From contig CM114273.1 of assembly GCA_050084515.1 (NCBI GenBank), forward strand, positions 36,084,001 through 36,148,000: 64,000 nt of DNA, in the 5' to 3' direction. The position numbers and the translations under genes are program-made. The DNA is from Blasia pusilla. Its lineage: Eukaryota > Marchantiophyta > Marchantiopsida > Blasiales. The notes under the pieces were generated by a model. It ran no database searches and was not told the origin of the DNA. It saw only the letters and a program-made list of their open reading frames with translations. Positions 12,733-24,580 of this stretch are shown one piece after another; positions within the stretch are counted from its first letter, which is position 1, and every line of letters begins with the position of its first letter.

Positions 12733-12884
12733 AGCGTGTTCGGAGCGAAGACGCGAACTCGACCATTCCCGCAACCCTAAACTACCACTTCACTGCAGAA
12801 GCCTGCGGTTGTACAATATCCATCTAGGTTCCAGGGTCACGCTTGAGGTCACGTTGTTGGCTCGAAGTGGCAGCATGTTTGAGG

Positions 12885-13038
12885 CAATGTGGAAGCGCAG
12901 ATGGTATCGGCGATTCTGTAATACAAGCCTCTCGGCGTTCGTAGGGTAAAAGTGATCGGAGCAACGTGGAAGCGCTTCTGGTAACGGCGATTGTGTGCCA
13001 CAAGCTTCTCAGCATTCGCAAGGTAAAAGTGACTCCTC
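12885..13038. repeat. diverged tandem duplication, 77-bp unit
   Basis: The segment starting caatgtggaagcgc at 12885 is repeated 77 bp later (caacgtggaagcgc at 12962). Matching blocks include cggcgatt.tgt, acaagc.tctc.gc.ttcg and ggtaaaagtga. Roughly 80 percent identical by eye. Confidence 0.8.
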
Positions 13039-13199
13039 CTTGCCGTTAGGAAACAAACGCCTGCCCAAGCACAGAGCATGCCCAACGCATCCCTCCTCAC
13101 ATTGCTCGTTTGATTGATTGTCCACTCCTGCACGAGATCATGCGATTCAGTCAATTTTAATCGTTCCAAATGCAGCTCGCCCACACCCTCAAGCACCAC

Positions 13200-13880
13200 A
13201 TATTCGATTTTCTCTCTACCGGACGAAATGCCGTATATGGCGACCTCCAGCTCATTTCTCTTCTTTCAGTTTTGGAAAATATCGGAAGACATACTCTTAT
13301 GTTACGAGGTTACATGACTCGTTTATCATATAATCATCCACTTTATTTCTTGGCTTATCTCTTTAAACTTCTGAGATTTTCTTTATACTAGTAAGAATGT
13401 AATACGGCTAAATTTTAGAAATTTATTAGTGCCCAACAATACACAACAAATATCCGATACCTCTCATATTTGTATTATGATTGGAGGGTGTTTTTTAAAT
13501 TTGTAAATACCTTTTTCTCCGCATGTCGCAATCGGAAAAAAAAAGTATTTCCCTTTTTAGAGGTAGGCATGGTTCGTGTTATCGTTGTGTTGTGTTCCCT
13601 CGGGAAAGAAAAGAATAGGGCTTCTCATATCCATGTTATTATTGCGTTTTTTTATCACAGAAGAAAAACGATTTTTATTTCGAGTTTTTTTCCTTTTAAA
13701 TTCCAGGTTTTCTTGGAAAACCAAAACCTCAATTATGTAATTTTAAATGAAAAAAACTCATAAAAAAGAAAATATTTTCATTAGAGAAGAGATTACGAGT
13801 AAGAATTTATAATTGTAATCTCCTATTTACTTCATGATAAAAAGTATTTCTAACATAAATACCAAATTTATTTGTTTAAG
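13200..13880. other. AT-rich intergenic sequence
   Basis: Transition from the GC-richer block into the Helitron. The 3' end of that minus-strand element should lie here, but no convincing hairpin plus CTRR could be located. Confidence 0.4.
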
Positions 13881-16760
13881 TTTGATTATCGATCATCACA
13901 TGAATGAATTTTTGAATTCACTCTAGATAAGGCAACATATAATTGCCCATGAGAAAAAATATAGGATTTGGCAAGAAAATATCCACTCTCTCTAATGTTT
14001 GACCTTAACACCTATTAATTGTAATGCAATAAGAAATTAAAAGTTCCGTAAGTCAAAAGATAAACTAGAATCAGATGCAATCAATGGAATACGTGAAAAA
14101 ACATTCAATCTCCAACACTCTTCCCTATCATAATTATTGCATCTACAGCATGTCGACCCAATTCAATAATCACCGAACGAGTCACATTTGGTCATCCATT
14201 TGCTATATTCATATTCCGCAAGAGCATGATTGGAGCTCCAATCTTCAAAGTTAAACAATGTTGTGACAATCCTCATGAAAAACATGTATTTAAGAATTTT
14301 GTGAGGTATATAAGCCTCGCCCTGTCATCACAAATTGAATCAATACTTAAGAAAGTGTGATTATGAAAAAAGAGAAAAGTTATAAGAATCAAAAGGATAA
14401 CTATAAAAATAACATCACTAATTATACTATGGATACATGATATTTTAAAAAAATAATGAAAATTACCTATCGTGGAAATCGAGACATGATTTCAACATTA
14501 ATAATATCCATAATAGTATTATTTATTGAAAAATTACATGTACCCCTCAAGATTTCAATATCACTCCACTTATGGACATCACAGCCATAAACAATGTTGA
14601 TGAGATCATTAGATCTTGTCGTCTTATAAATCATGGATTATGGAATTTGTATGAAATGATCTCCAAGATCAAAATGTAATAATATACGACCCTCACCAAC
14701 CTTTAATAATCAATTTGCAAACACTTTTGGCTCATGACAAACTAATCCTAAGAAAATTTATTTGAAAAAAACTAGTACATTTCAAGAAATTTCATTATTC
14801 TCACATGAGACCAAATAATAGATCCTCTAAGGGTTGTATCTACAATAGTGGAATGATCACCATCATAAACAATAGGAAGAAGTTGTCGGAAGTCACCACC
14901 AAATATAAATATCTTGCCCCCAAATGACATATAGTGGAGGATCCACTAAACCCATGATATCTTAGAAAGAACAAATAACAACCTCAAAAGTGTGAGAGTT
15001 GATCTCAGAGACTTCATCCCATACAATCAACATGGCCTTTCCTATAATCCGTGCTATGTGATTATTGATCAATAAGCTAGAAATTACACAAAAAATAAAT
15101 AAGTAAGAACCACATCGATGTTTAATACATATAAGTAAGGGAAAATTATTGAAGGAGATAAGATTAAGCATTGATGCAAAGTGCTATCAAAGTCTTGAAC
15201 CTAAATATAGTTACAAGTGGATGATTCGTAAACTTCAATTGAGATATGGAATCAAGAATGAAGCGTACGGCCTCCATCCAATAATAAAATAGCGACCTTC
15301 GAAGATGCAACTGCATGACCCTTGCTTCCCATTCCACCGCAACCACCAATGAAGAATAACTTTGCCTACAAATACCATAATTATAAACAATAAATTCCAT
15401 GGTTACGGATGCAAAATGTATTGGGTAGCCCTTTGAACTTTTTTTTTGGTTGTTTTATCAATGCACTATGCATTTGGATGAAGTATTCTACATGATCCAT
15501 ATATCATAAAATTTCTCATAGTCGATTAAATGAGAAGTTAGGAATCTCGGTAAATATAAGATCATCAAAATCAGAGATTGTCCTTGGCTTATCCTCTCGG
15601 GAAAGAATAATCAAAACATGCATATGTGATAGACCTCTTTTTTGAAACTCCATAAACACATCCCACCACTTGATCCAAAACATGCTTATCCACTATAAGC
15701 CCCAAGAACTCTTTTTTTTTAAGGAAAATGCGTACAACCAAGTTCATACGATCTAAGGTTGTTTGACTTGGAAATAAAGCTCGGATCGTCTTTTTCCATT
15801 TAGGGTTGCAAGTTATAGTCAACAAATACTCAAGCTTTCCAAAATGTCTCACAATTGCCATCACATCCTTATACAATTGATGCATGCGTCAAGGTTCTCT
15901 TATAAAAGAGGAAGGTAAAACAACTCGTCTTCGTGTGGCATGACCATCATTATTATTCCTAGTCACAGCATCTCTAACACTTGGGTATAAATCAATTCTC
16001 AACTCATTTTAATATAGCCGTATCTAAGGTGTATCTCAATACTTACGTACATATCCACCATAAATTCTTGAGTAAGACGACCAAACCTTAACAACATGTT
16101 ATTATCCATAGCATTGGTTCATATCTAGAGTTGGAATGAAGCAAATTGTAGAGCTGAAAAAATCTTTGAACCTCCTTCATGAGTTGTTTCTCCACCTTGA
16201 ACATGCTTTTGTCCATTCCCTCTAGTACGGTACGTATCGTCCTCATTCTTAACTCTATCCTTGTTCATCATGCCATGCCCTCTTGTAATCTAATTTCCTC
16301 AAAGGTTGTCGATCCGCATAGGTATCCCAATATGTCAACCTACTTCAACTTATAAAAAGAGCAATACAAAGTCCAATGGAAAATAGGCCTCATCCAAGTG
16401 GGACATATGAAGAATCCCTTCTCCATGTAAACAATAATATTACATCCTTCTCTTTGCTTACTTTTTTTCTAAGCAAGATCGCAATAATCTCCAAAGCACT
16501 AGGGAACGTGTATCGTTTCACATCAAGCCCTTGCTTACTACCATTAAGAACAATATGAAGATCATAAATACGTCGATCCATAGCCACATATCAAAAGAGA
16601 CCTACATATGGATTACAGGTATGTAACATGTCTTGTAAATAACCAATGTCAATTGAGGAGCAACATCAAATGCACTTATTATTGGCTTCAAAACAACCAA
16701 GATTTCGAATACACCCAAGTTCTTCAAAGGAGAAAAAAAAAAACATGTAAAGAAGAATAA
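13880..16760 (-). mobile_element. decayed autonomous Helitron (RepHel), minus strand
   Basis: Read from high to low coordinates, the degraded frames follow the order of a Helitron transposase. A Helitron_like_N region includes R-L-T-Q-E-F-M-V-D-M-Y near 16090-16060, then L-P-S-S-F and M-H-Q-L-Y-K-D-V-M-A-I-V-R-H-F-G-K near 15920-15830, and T-C-N-P-K-W. The Rep HUH motif H-M-H lies at 15618-15626, followed by V-L-I-I-L. The helicase has a Walker A relic near 15350 (G-G-C-G-G-M-G-S-K, aberrant), V-A-S-S-K-V-A and G-G-R-T-x-H-S-R-F, Walker B V-W-D-E-V near 15015, and G-G-K-I-F-I-F-G-G-D-F-R-Q-L-L-P near 14930-14870. The C-terminal F-S-H-G-Q-L-Y-V-A-L-S-R box lies near 13965-13925. Many stops and frameshifts show it is dead. 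Confidence 0.9.
13900..16160 (-). pseudogene. RepHel transposase pseudogene inside the Helitron
   Basis: This is the coding relic of the element: nickase/ligase (Rep) followed by a PIF1-family 5'-3' helicase, the two activities for rolling-circle Helitron transposition. The best-preserved open piece is 15589-15885 (98 aa, from M-H-Q-L-Y-K-D to the start of the HUH region). The HUH histidines survive only in a different frame from that piece. The helicase P-loop is changed from the usual G-x-G-G-T-G-K-T to a form lacking the T-G-K-T end. Frame changes occur at least at the HUH site and between the Walker boxes. Confidence 0.85.
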
Positions 16761-18820
16761 CAGAAGTTCTACCTTATATTATCTTCAACATCAAAGTCAT
16801 TGATTCTAGGAGTACTTGTAAGAGTGATTACTTCCTTCTTCAATGCAAGATCTATCTTAACGGTAACATAAAGATTTCTTTAAGGTTTATCTGTCCTTAT
16901 CATTGGATTACCAATACACGCCCTATTATGTAGATTAAGCAAAGTAGCATGTTTTCATCTTGGCCTTGCGCTCAAGAAACTTGAAGAATATCATGTAATA
17001 GTTGAGGGTTGGATGGAAGCGAAAGACTACACAAATTAAAATTATAAAATATAATCACCATAATACAAAAATTAATATCAATTAATAAAAAAATATGCAT
17101 CAACTAAACATGAGAAAAATTATAATTATAATCAAGAAGAAGTACATAGGAGATTGTAATAAAAAATTATAATTATCAAAATTATGGAAATAAAAATGAT
17201 TGTCATAGAATTGGAGAGTAACTTTAGAATGATTCTCTCAACATATAATACAAAAAAAATTATTTGTATGTCTTTGACTTTATCCTCAAGCTTATATATT
17301 TGAGGGTTTGAAATGGTAAGGAAATTGTAAAAATAAAGAGCTATTATGAATTAGATATCTTTAAATTAACGTTATTACTCATTGCATCAATAAAAAAACA
17401 AAACTTATGGAAATAAAAATGATTGTCATAGAATGGATGGTTGATCCTTATCCATTATATGGAGATACAAAAGAAAAATGGTAAAAAATTATACAACAAT
17501 TTTAGAATGATTAATCTTATTTTAGAAAAATAATAATAATGTCAAGTGAGACTCAATAATAATAATAATCATAATGGCCACTACCAATAATCCATCATAA
17601 TCAAATAATAGTAATAGGAAAAAAAAAAAAGAAGAAGATTACTCAAGAAGAAGAAGAAGAAGAAGAGATCCAAATTTGTATGTCTTTGACTTTATCAATT
17701 TTTGAGCTCTCACCTTCACTATCTTGCCTCATCATTTATAAAATATTTGCACAACGCAAATTTTGGTTATTTAAATAATTCCATAGATAAAAAAAACTCA
17801 AATATTTTCTTGACTAATTACAAAAATGCTCATTGCTATATTCAACACGTGAATGATTATGAGGAGGAGTATCAAACATCGAATCTCCAATCTCACTACT
17901 ATCACCACTAATGTATAAATCCCTATAATCAATGTCTATATTCCCGATCAAACTTATCATCGAAATATCATCCCTCTAAATCATGGAGGGAATTGGAGGA
18001 ATATTTTGCATCATCATGCTCTTCAAGATATAGGCAAATATCTATAGAGTATCTTGTGTCACTATAGAGAGCACCTATAGTCTCCATGCCCCTCTAAGTT
18101 TCCCTAACCTCTTCAACCTCATTTAAAACATTTGACGTAGAAGTGGACAAATTAGGGTCCATATCAAATGGTTTTTGTTTTCATTGTAATCAAGACAAAG
18201 AAAATTTGTGCTCCTCATCTCTCTCTACCAAATATTAAAAAATCCCAATCGCTGCAATTTTTTCACAATTAAAGGTCTCTTGATCTCGACAAGAGAGTTG
18301 ACATATCACAAGTTAGGCTCACTCAGTACATGCATTATGATAGACTGCAAGCCAAAAAAAACAAATAGCAAATAGCAAAATTTCAATAACAAACATAAAT
18401 ATAAACAAATACAACTAAATTTAGAAATATACGACTATTGTAATTTTTTAAATGAGTGCTACCAAGTCCTTATTTATTCATCTTGAAAAACCTTGAAAAA
18501 CTGCCCGTGCTCTGCACATGTGAAAGGCACATTACATGTTAAACCACTTCTAATGCCTAAACCTATTAAACACTACACGTGTCAGCACATGAGAAGAAGC
18601 AAAAATGTACCCATGTCATCACAGGAAGTTCAAGGGAGTTCTCAAACCTCATCCTCTTTTAATATTGGGAGTGATTTTTTTCCCCTTCCCTACTATACGT
18701 GACCCCAATGGGCAAACTTTGCTACAGTCGAACGGTGAAGATCCGGCCATGCTTCACATCTTATAGAAGCACTCCAAACACATTTTCCTATTATGTTCCT
18801 ACCTTAAGTAACCCCTTTAT
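16760..18820. other. AT-rich intergenic, possible Helitron-end motif near 18.51 kb
   Basis: No gene is supported. A GAA microsatellite lies at about 17640-17664. At 18504-18517 the string cccgtgctctgcac forms a small GTGC/GCAC hairpin like those near Helitron 3' ends, but no CTAG was found at the proper distance. Confidence 0.4.
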
Positions 18821-18826
18821 CTTTCT

Positions 18827-18878
18827 CCGCTCCTTGGAATTGGAATTGTCGAGACACAATTCCAATTCCAAGGAGCGG
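18827..18878. repeat. perfect 23-bp hairpin, 6-nt loop
   Basis: Arms 18827-18849 and 18856-18878 are exact complements; the arm contains the doublet ggaattggaatt. The loop is cgagac. Confidence 0.92.
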
Positions 18879-19321
18879 GTTTAGAAATACCCAAGCAAGG
18901 TTAATTAGGGCCTCTTCTACATACACTACTCAATTCTTTTCTCCTTCGCACGAATATAATAATTAGTTCTCCTCTCCGATCCCTCCCACCGGTTTCATAG
19001 GAACAAGAAGAAAAAGATCATGCGATCGATGGTTGCGTAAAGCTTCCATCGAAGGAAGAGGCTGCGGGAAACCAATCAGACGAGACACACGTGGATTTAA
19101 AGGTCCAAGGTTACAATTTTCGGATGTGAAAAACCCACGGATTACTCGGAAGAAGACGGGGAGGTACGCCACGGAAACTAACCGCCACCACAAAGAGTTC
19201 CTCCAGCATTAGAACGGACCCCAAAAGTCCGGAACCCTACTATAAAATCGCAACCGCCACCCCATTCGTTAAACAAGGAAGTTGATACCACTCGAGCAGG
19301 AGAAAAAAACAACACGTAAAC

Positions 19322-19932
19322 CTCCCTAAAACCATCACCATTCGAAGCTAATGAAGACAAATCCACATCGTCCACCTAACGAATGACACAGTGAGACCAC
19401 AAGTCCCTCCTAATCAAGAGCAGCAGGAGGATGGACGGATCGCGATGGCGGTCCACGACTCCACACTCCAGAGTCCAGGGCAAAGGAGAGAACGGAAAGA
19501 ACGACGACTCGCTCGCCCGTTCGGCTCCACGTGGTAGTCCAAACTCGAGAGGGCCACATCCACTTGCCGAAGGGACCGAGCCATCGAGGTTTCAACGGTA
19601 GATCCGATAACAAGAAGAGACTTGACTAGGCGCGCTCCGTCGATATGGCTAAGAAGTGATGTGAGGCGAAATCTACGCGGCCAATAATAACAGCGAAGGG
19701 CTTTAGGTTTCCCACCTTTGGCCTTTTCCCGGATGCGCGGATCCGATCGGAAAGGCCCGGGAGGAACGAAGCCCTTCGCCGTCACGGAAAAGTTTCGGCG
19801 GAGACCGGACTTTGACATGATCGCGACGACTCCGCACTTATCCTTCAACGCTCGCTGGAGTCCCCAGACGCGACCGGCGCAGGCGTAGTATGCATTAGTA
19901 GGAGCAGGAGCAGGAGCAGTGGTGGTAAACAT
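19322..19932 (-). CDS. possible 5' exons of an unidentified gene
   Basis: A start at 19932 opens a frame whose first ~70 residues look like an organelle-targeting leader: T, A, P, S and R rich, acid-poor (M-F-T-T-T-A-P-A-P-A-P-T-N-A, later K-S-G-L-R-R-N-F-S-V-T-A-K-G). A possible donor (AAAG|GTGGGA) lies near 19716. A second candidate exon, 19322-19375 on the same strand, is preceded by a good acceptor (cgttag) and followed by GAG|gtttacg. It encodes 18 residues (V-D-D-V-D-L-S-S-L-A-S-N-G-D-G-F-R-E). A TATA-like tatagcggg lies about 120 bp upstream on this strand. No downstream exons were recognised, and the flank toward 17 kb is transposon-rich, so the gene may be truncated or not real. Confidence 0.3.
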
Positions 19933-21370
19933 AATCGGGAAACCCTAAAGGTCCTGATTAGCGGGGAGCCACCGGTTGTTGTTGTCGATCCCAGATTAGC
20001 AGTGGCAGAGAAGTGGTCTGCGACATCCGCACCACTTTGGCGTTCTCTAATTATAGCAGCCCGCTATATCCACCGCTTTTTTTCGTCCGCGAGGGTGTGC
20101 TAGATGTGGACCTCCCTCGGAAGCACGTTCCCCCCCTTGGAGCACGTTCCCCGCACCGGGCGTCAGCTCGCGCCAAAGAAGAGGAGAGAAGAGAAGTGGA
20201 GACAGATGCACGCACGCGTCACACGATGCGCACGCCCGCAGACACCTGTCTGCACGCGACCGTGCTCCAGGGCAGTTAAAAATTAACCAGCCAGGTTCAT
20301 GTAGGGTTTAGGAAATCCAACCCCTGTGGCTCTCTTCATCACTATTAATACATGACCCCCTCGTCCCCTTATCCCCTACGGTTTTGTTAAAGGGAATATA
20401 TCTCATATAATTTGCATTAATGAAATTTTTTCACATGCTTTCAGTTTAAACTAAAACAACATTAGGTGAAAATTGTAATTTTTAGTCGAAGCATGTAAAA
20501 TTCAGGATGTGCATCTTCGGGGGTTTGGGGATTTCTTTCCATCCTTCCTTCCCTGGTTACATCACCACACATCATAACTTTCCAAAATTATCCCTTGAAA
20601 AAATATTATAGTCTAGGGTGGGGTGTGTGGATTAGTAGACAGCGTGAATTAATAAAGAGCGGTAAACCTCACAATGGGAATCCTTCCACACTTAGGTTAA
20701 AGATACGAATTTGAAGGTGGATATGCATCCATGCAGGTCCTAGGTGGATCCACGAGAGAGTTTTGCCTGAAGAATGTAAATTAAGGCCATAGTTGGGATA
20801 AGAAGATATTTAATCAGTTTTATAATCAGAATTTTCCATGATATGTCGTTATATGAAACCTCGAAGGTGATCACAAGTTTAGAAAATTCACTTCCAAATT
20901 TTATTTTTTTCTAATGCTAACCCAAATTACTAATCATTGTATGAACTCTCAACTACTAGTATAAGACACCAAAAAGTCTCTAGATCTCTTTTGTTACGCT
21001 AAAGCAAAGCTCTCCTCTAGAGGGATTTTTAGATATTAAAAGAATAAGAGTCCACTTTATTCAACGGTTTTTGAAAAATGTAGACTTTACAAATATTCAC
21101 TTATGCCATTTAGAAAGGGAAAACCTAGACCATCTCCTTGAAATATGTATATACCTTCCTATTGATCAGTTCTCCATCCATCAAAGCGTCCACCTTGAGT
21201 TCCCCAAACACGATCTGTATTATCCACAAAAGAATATATCAAGTCATTCTTCTCCATTTGAGTTGGAGCCTACCTTATTTGGTGCACCTTCTACGATTGA
21301 GTAATGATCAAATGACGTATCACATGAGAGCCTTTTTATTCTAAAGGCAACTCTAAAAAAGGAATTCGGG
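19933..21370. other. promoter-like GC block, then AT-rich intergenic
   Basis: From 19933 to about 20280 the sequence is GC-rich and could be the promoter of the candidate minus-strand gene. The remainder holds no recognisable feature. Confidence 0.35.
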
Positions 21371-23110
21371 CTAAAAGTGATCATGATTATAGAGATTTTG
21401 TGTTACGAAAAAATATATTTTTTCTTAACACAACCTTTGTCTTAAAAGGATGGAGTCAAGAGATTGATAACTCCGGGCCTAAGTACTAAAAAAACTTGTC
21501 TCGTAGGTGAGATCTATTAGTAAATAATAAATATAATAGCCCTACAATAGAGTGATGACTTCTAGCTCAAAAAGGAAACGATGACTACCATCGCAAGCCC
21601 GTCTTGCAATTTCTCGGTCACCACCCAAAAGTGATCACCAATAAAGATTTTCCATGACAAAAAAGGAAACTAGAAACCGATGGGCTACTCGGGCCCTAGT
21701 ACTAAAACAAATTTCATCACATGGGTCATGCACTAGTAAATATGGAATATACTCCTACAATGGATCGATGACTACCGACGAAAAATAAATAAAGAAATCA
21801 TGACTACTATCACTAGCCCTTGTAAAAAATTCTTGGGCCACACCCCACATAGAGATTTGCTATCACAACCAAACCTTGTTCTTAAAAGGATGGAGACAAT
21901 AGGGCTACTCAAATTTGGATTACGGCCAAGTTCGGAGGCCCCCGGAAGCCTTGGTTGTTTTGGATTCCAGTTTGAAGGAAAGGGAACCTAAATAGGTGCG
22001 TCGTTTCTATAAGGACGTCCGAAATAGGCTTTTGTCCTCTTTCGAATGGTATTAATTTTTTATTTTAAAAATTTTAAAAATTAGTATTATTAAACAAAGC
22101 CCACTTGTGTGGACTGAGCGACCGTTTCTTCCTTCTTTGAGCTTCTTCCCTCGTCGGGAAGAATTGAGTATGCATAATGGGAAAATAATAGGCTAATGGG
22201 TCCCCTAAAAACATGATGAGAACCATTCAAGAAAGGTCATGGCTATGGAGATTTTGTATCACAAACAAACCTTTGTCTTGAAAGGACTCACACAATTAGA
22301 AACTCATGGGTTAGTGGAGCCATATTACTAAAATATTTGCATCAAATATGTGAGTACATAGTAGGTATATAACTACAATTGATTCAAAACATCCAAACTA
22401 TACAAAAAATCATGAATAGCCCTCAAAATTTCTTGCCCCACCTCCAAAAGTTAAAGATTTGTTGTTGCCCACAAGCCTACCTCTTGAGAGGATAAAGGAA
22501 ACGAGGAATCAATGGGCTAGTGAGCGGTATGACTCAATACTCTTGCACCACATCAAAGATGTACTAATACATCAATGTTATTATTGGAGAGTGCTGCTTT
22601 GATGCTTGAATACCTCTCCTTTTCACATTTGATATTTTTAGCCAATAACGTCTTGCCACATATCTTTGGATGATTTAGGGTTCATTTTGGGGTCCGTCAA
22701 GTTACGAGCCAATTTAGGTAATGATGGGTAATTCAAATTATCCATCATTAGCCCTTGTGCATCGCACGTGTTCCTACAAGTAGTAACTATGCACTTACAA
22801 TAGATTTGTGATATCGAACTTTAAAAACAAAGCAATCATGAGGACTACCATCAAGTCCTTGTCACAATTTCTCTTGCCATACGTAAAAGTGATAATTTCT
22901 ATTGAGATTTTCCATCTGAAGAGGATGGAGAAGATTAGAAACTGATGCGCTATCTACATCTGACTACTAAAAGGTGCATAACAAGTGTGATGCATTAGTA
23001 AATAATAAATATACTCCCACAACGAAGTGATGGCATCCACTTGAAAATAAATGATGATGGCCATCTCCACCACTTGTGAACCTTTCTTGGCCCACCCCCA
23101 AAAGTGGATC
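21370..23110. repeat. diverged tandem array, unit about 215 bp
   Basis: A recurrent order is seen: aaaggatggag..a, then a 'gggcta..g..cc.agtactaaaa' block, 'atgcactagtaaat', 'cctacaat.gat', 'gatgactaccat', 'cttg.aatttctt', and 'cccaaaagtgat'. The anchor aggatgga-like motif appears near 21448, 21665, 21888, 22284, 22489 and 22922. Neighbour spacings of 205-223 bp give the unit length; the two larger gaps (about 396 and 433 bp) contain unrelated inserts at roughly 21950-22230 and 22580-22785. Copies are too diverged for a recent array. No coding potential. Confidence 0.65.
22580..22785 (+). mobile_element. short Helitron-like insert in the tandem array
   Basis: This ~200-bp segment interrupts the array. 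It ends with cccttgtgcatcgcacgtg (22746-22764), a GTGC-ATC-GCAC hairpin of the type close to plant Helitron 3' ends, followed by ctacaagtagt where CTAGT would be expected. It carries no genes. The 5' boundary is approximate. Confidence 0.45.
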
Positions 23111-23178
23111 CTAACTAGGGTAGCATATTCTGTCCAAAAGTTATGTTTTCCCTCACATATCATGGACAATTTTTATTA

Positions 23179-23282
23179 AGATAACCCATGCATTAGTATC
23201 TCATTGAGTCCACGTGAAATACATACATTCAGATAACCCATGCATTAGTATCTCATTGAGTCCACGTGAAATACATACATTC
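23179..23282. repeat. perfect tandem duplication, 2 x 52 bp
   Basis: Positions 23179-23230 and 23231-23282 are identical (unit begins agataacccatgcattag and ends atacatacattc). Confidence 0.95.
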
Positions 23283-23299
23283 AGTAGGTCTTCTACTTT

Positions 23300-24235
23300 C
23301 AATTGAAGAGTACCATTTATCTAGAGCAAATCTTCTTGAACATCTACCTTATTTAACCCATTAGTGATGGAATATTTTTAGGGATTCTGTTTTTCCTAGA
23401 ATCTTTATTATGTTATCGTAGTGGGGTTTCAATCTCTCTAAGAATATGAAAATTGTAGTAAGTTATTTACACATTTATAATGTCAATATTTGACACTATC
23501 TATATCATCTAAAGAGTGCAACTTTTCTCAATAGCTCCAAGAATTTCGTTTGGGAGCTTTTTGGAATAGGGTATTTTTTCAGCATTTAGATCTTGTGACT
23601 TCATTTTGTTTTTGTTTTTTGTTGTAACTTAAAAGCTTTTCTTTTCCAACCTCTTTACATTGCATTCTCATTCTCATATGCTAAAACCTTTCGTTGGGCA
23701 ACTTTCAAGTATAGCTGGTTATGATGATATACTATGAGTAGTATATGAAAGGGTACATGTTGGGTTAGAGCCTACTTTTGTTGTTTCTAAGGGCATGTTC
23801 TCTTGGATTGAGTGTTTCTTTTGGCGTACATTTTTCTTGCAAGGGACAAAACGACGAGAGTGCCTTCTCATCTTTCTTCCTAGGAATTCCCCCCTTTGGT
23901 GAATCCATTTTATTATAAAAACAAACTGCAAAAGAGGACAAACAAAGATAACAACATCCCAAGAAGGGAATGAACTAAAAAAAGGTAAATCTGACAATGT
24001 AAGTATCCAAAATTAAGCAAAATAGAAAATGGCTCTCTAATATTTCATGTTCTATGAGACCTTTCTACTTGGGGGATAAAACCCCAATTCTCAAGGGTTC
24101 TGCAGAGGAGAGTCCGCCATTAAACACGTGGGAGAGAGAAACGCAAGTTGGGAGTATTCCCACGGGGGTACGTCACGATTACACCGAAAGAGGTTTAAAG
24201 GGCTCCATTAACCTTTAGATCGTCCATGAGAAAGG
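23300..24235. other. intergenic, no feature seen
   Basis: AT-rich sequence with short frames only. A weak, older copy of the 24.24-24.58 kb repeat (ending gccattaaacac) may be present near 24090-24128. Confidence 0.4.
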
Positions 24236-24237
24236 GA

Positions 24238-24580
24238 GAGAACTCTAAATCTGAAGGGTTCTATGAGCAGACGCCACCATTAAACTTTGGATGCATAAGA
24301 AAGAGAGAACTCAAAAAATCTGAAGGTCCCATGAGCAGGCGCCATCATTAACCCAAAATGAGTGAGTGAGTGAGAGGGAGGGAATAAAGAGGATGGGAGA
24401 CCCCATCCAAAGTAAGTAAGCGTATGAGAGAGAGAGAGAGAGAGAACTCAAATCTGAAGGTCCCATGAGCACACGTCACCATTAAACTAAACGCACCCGA
24501 AATGAGAGAGAGGGAATGAAGAGGATGGGAGACCCCATCCAAAGTAAGTAAGCGTATGTGTGAGGGAGAGAGAATATGCA
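24238..24580. repeat. tandem repeat, ~132-bp period, with GA-rich tracts
   Basis: The motif aaatctgaaggtcccatgag (or a close variant) followed by c.ccatcattaa recurs near 24245, 24310 and 24445. The block ggatgggagaccccatcc, followed by aaagtaagtaagcgtatg, occurs at 24391 and 24523, 132 bp apart. That block is itself a 7-bp hairpin (ggatggg/cccatcc). A (GA)n run separates units at about 24427-24446. Confidence 0.85.

Noticed and set aside
19080-19100. G-box (cacgtg) near 19090 as a promoter element
   Set aside because: A single hexamer downstream of the only candidate start on that strand carries no positional support.
21370-23110. CRISPR-like array
   Set aside because: The repeat unit is about 215 bp and diverged, with no short conserved repeats separated by unique spacers; the genome is eukaryotic.
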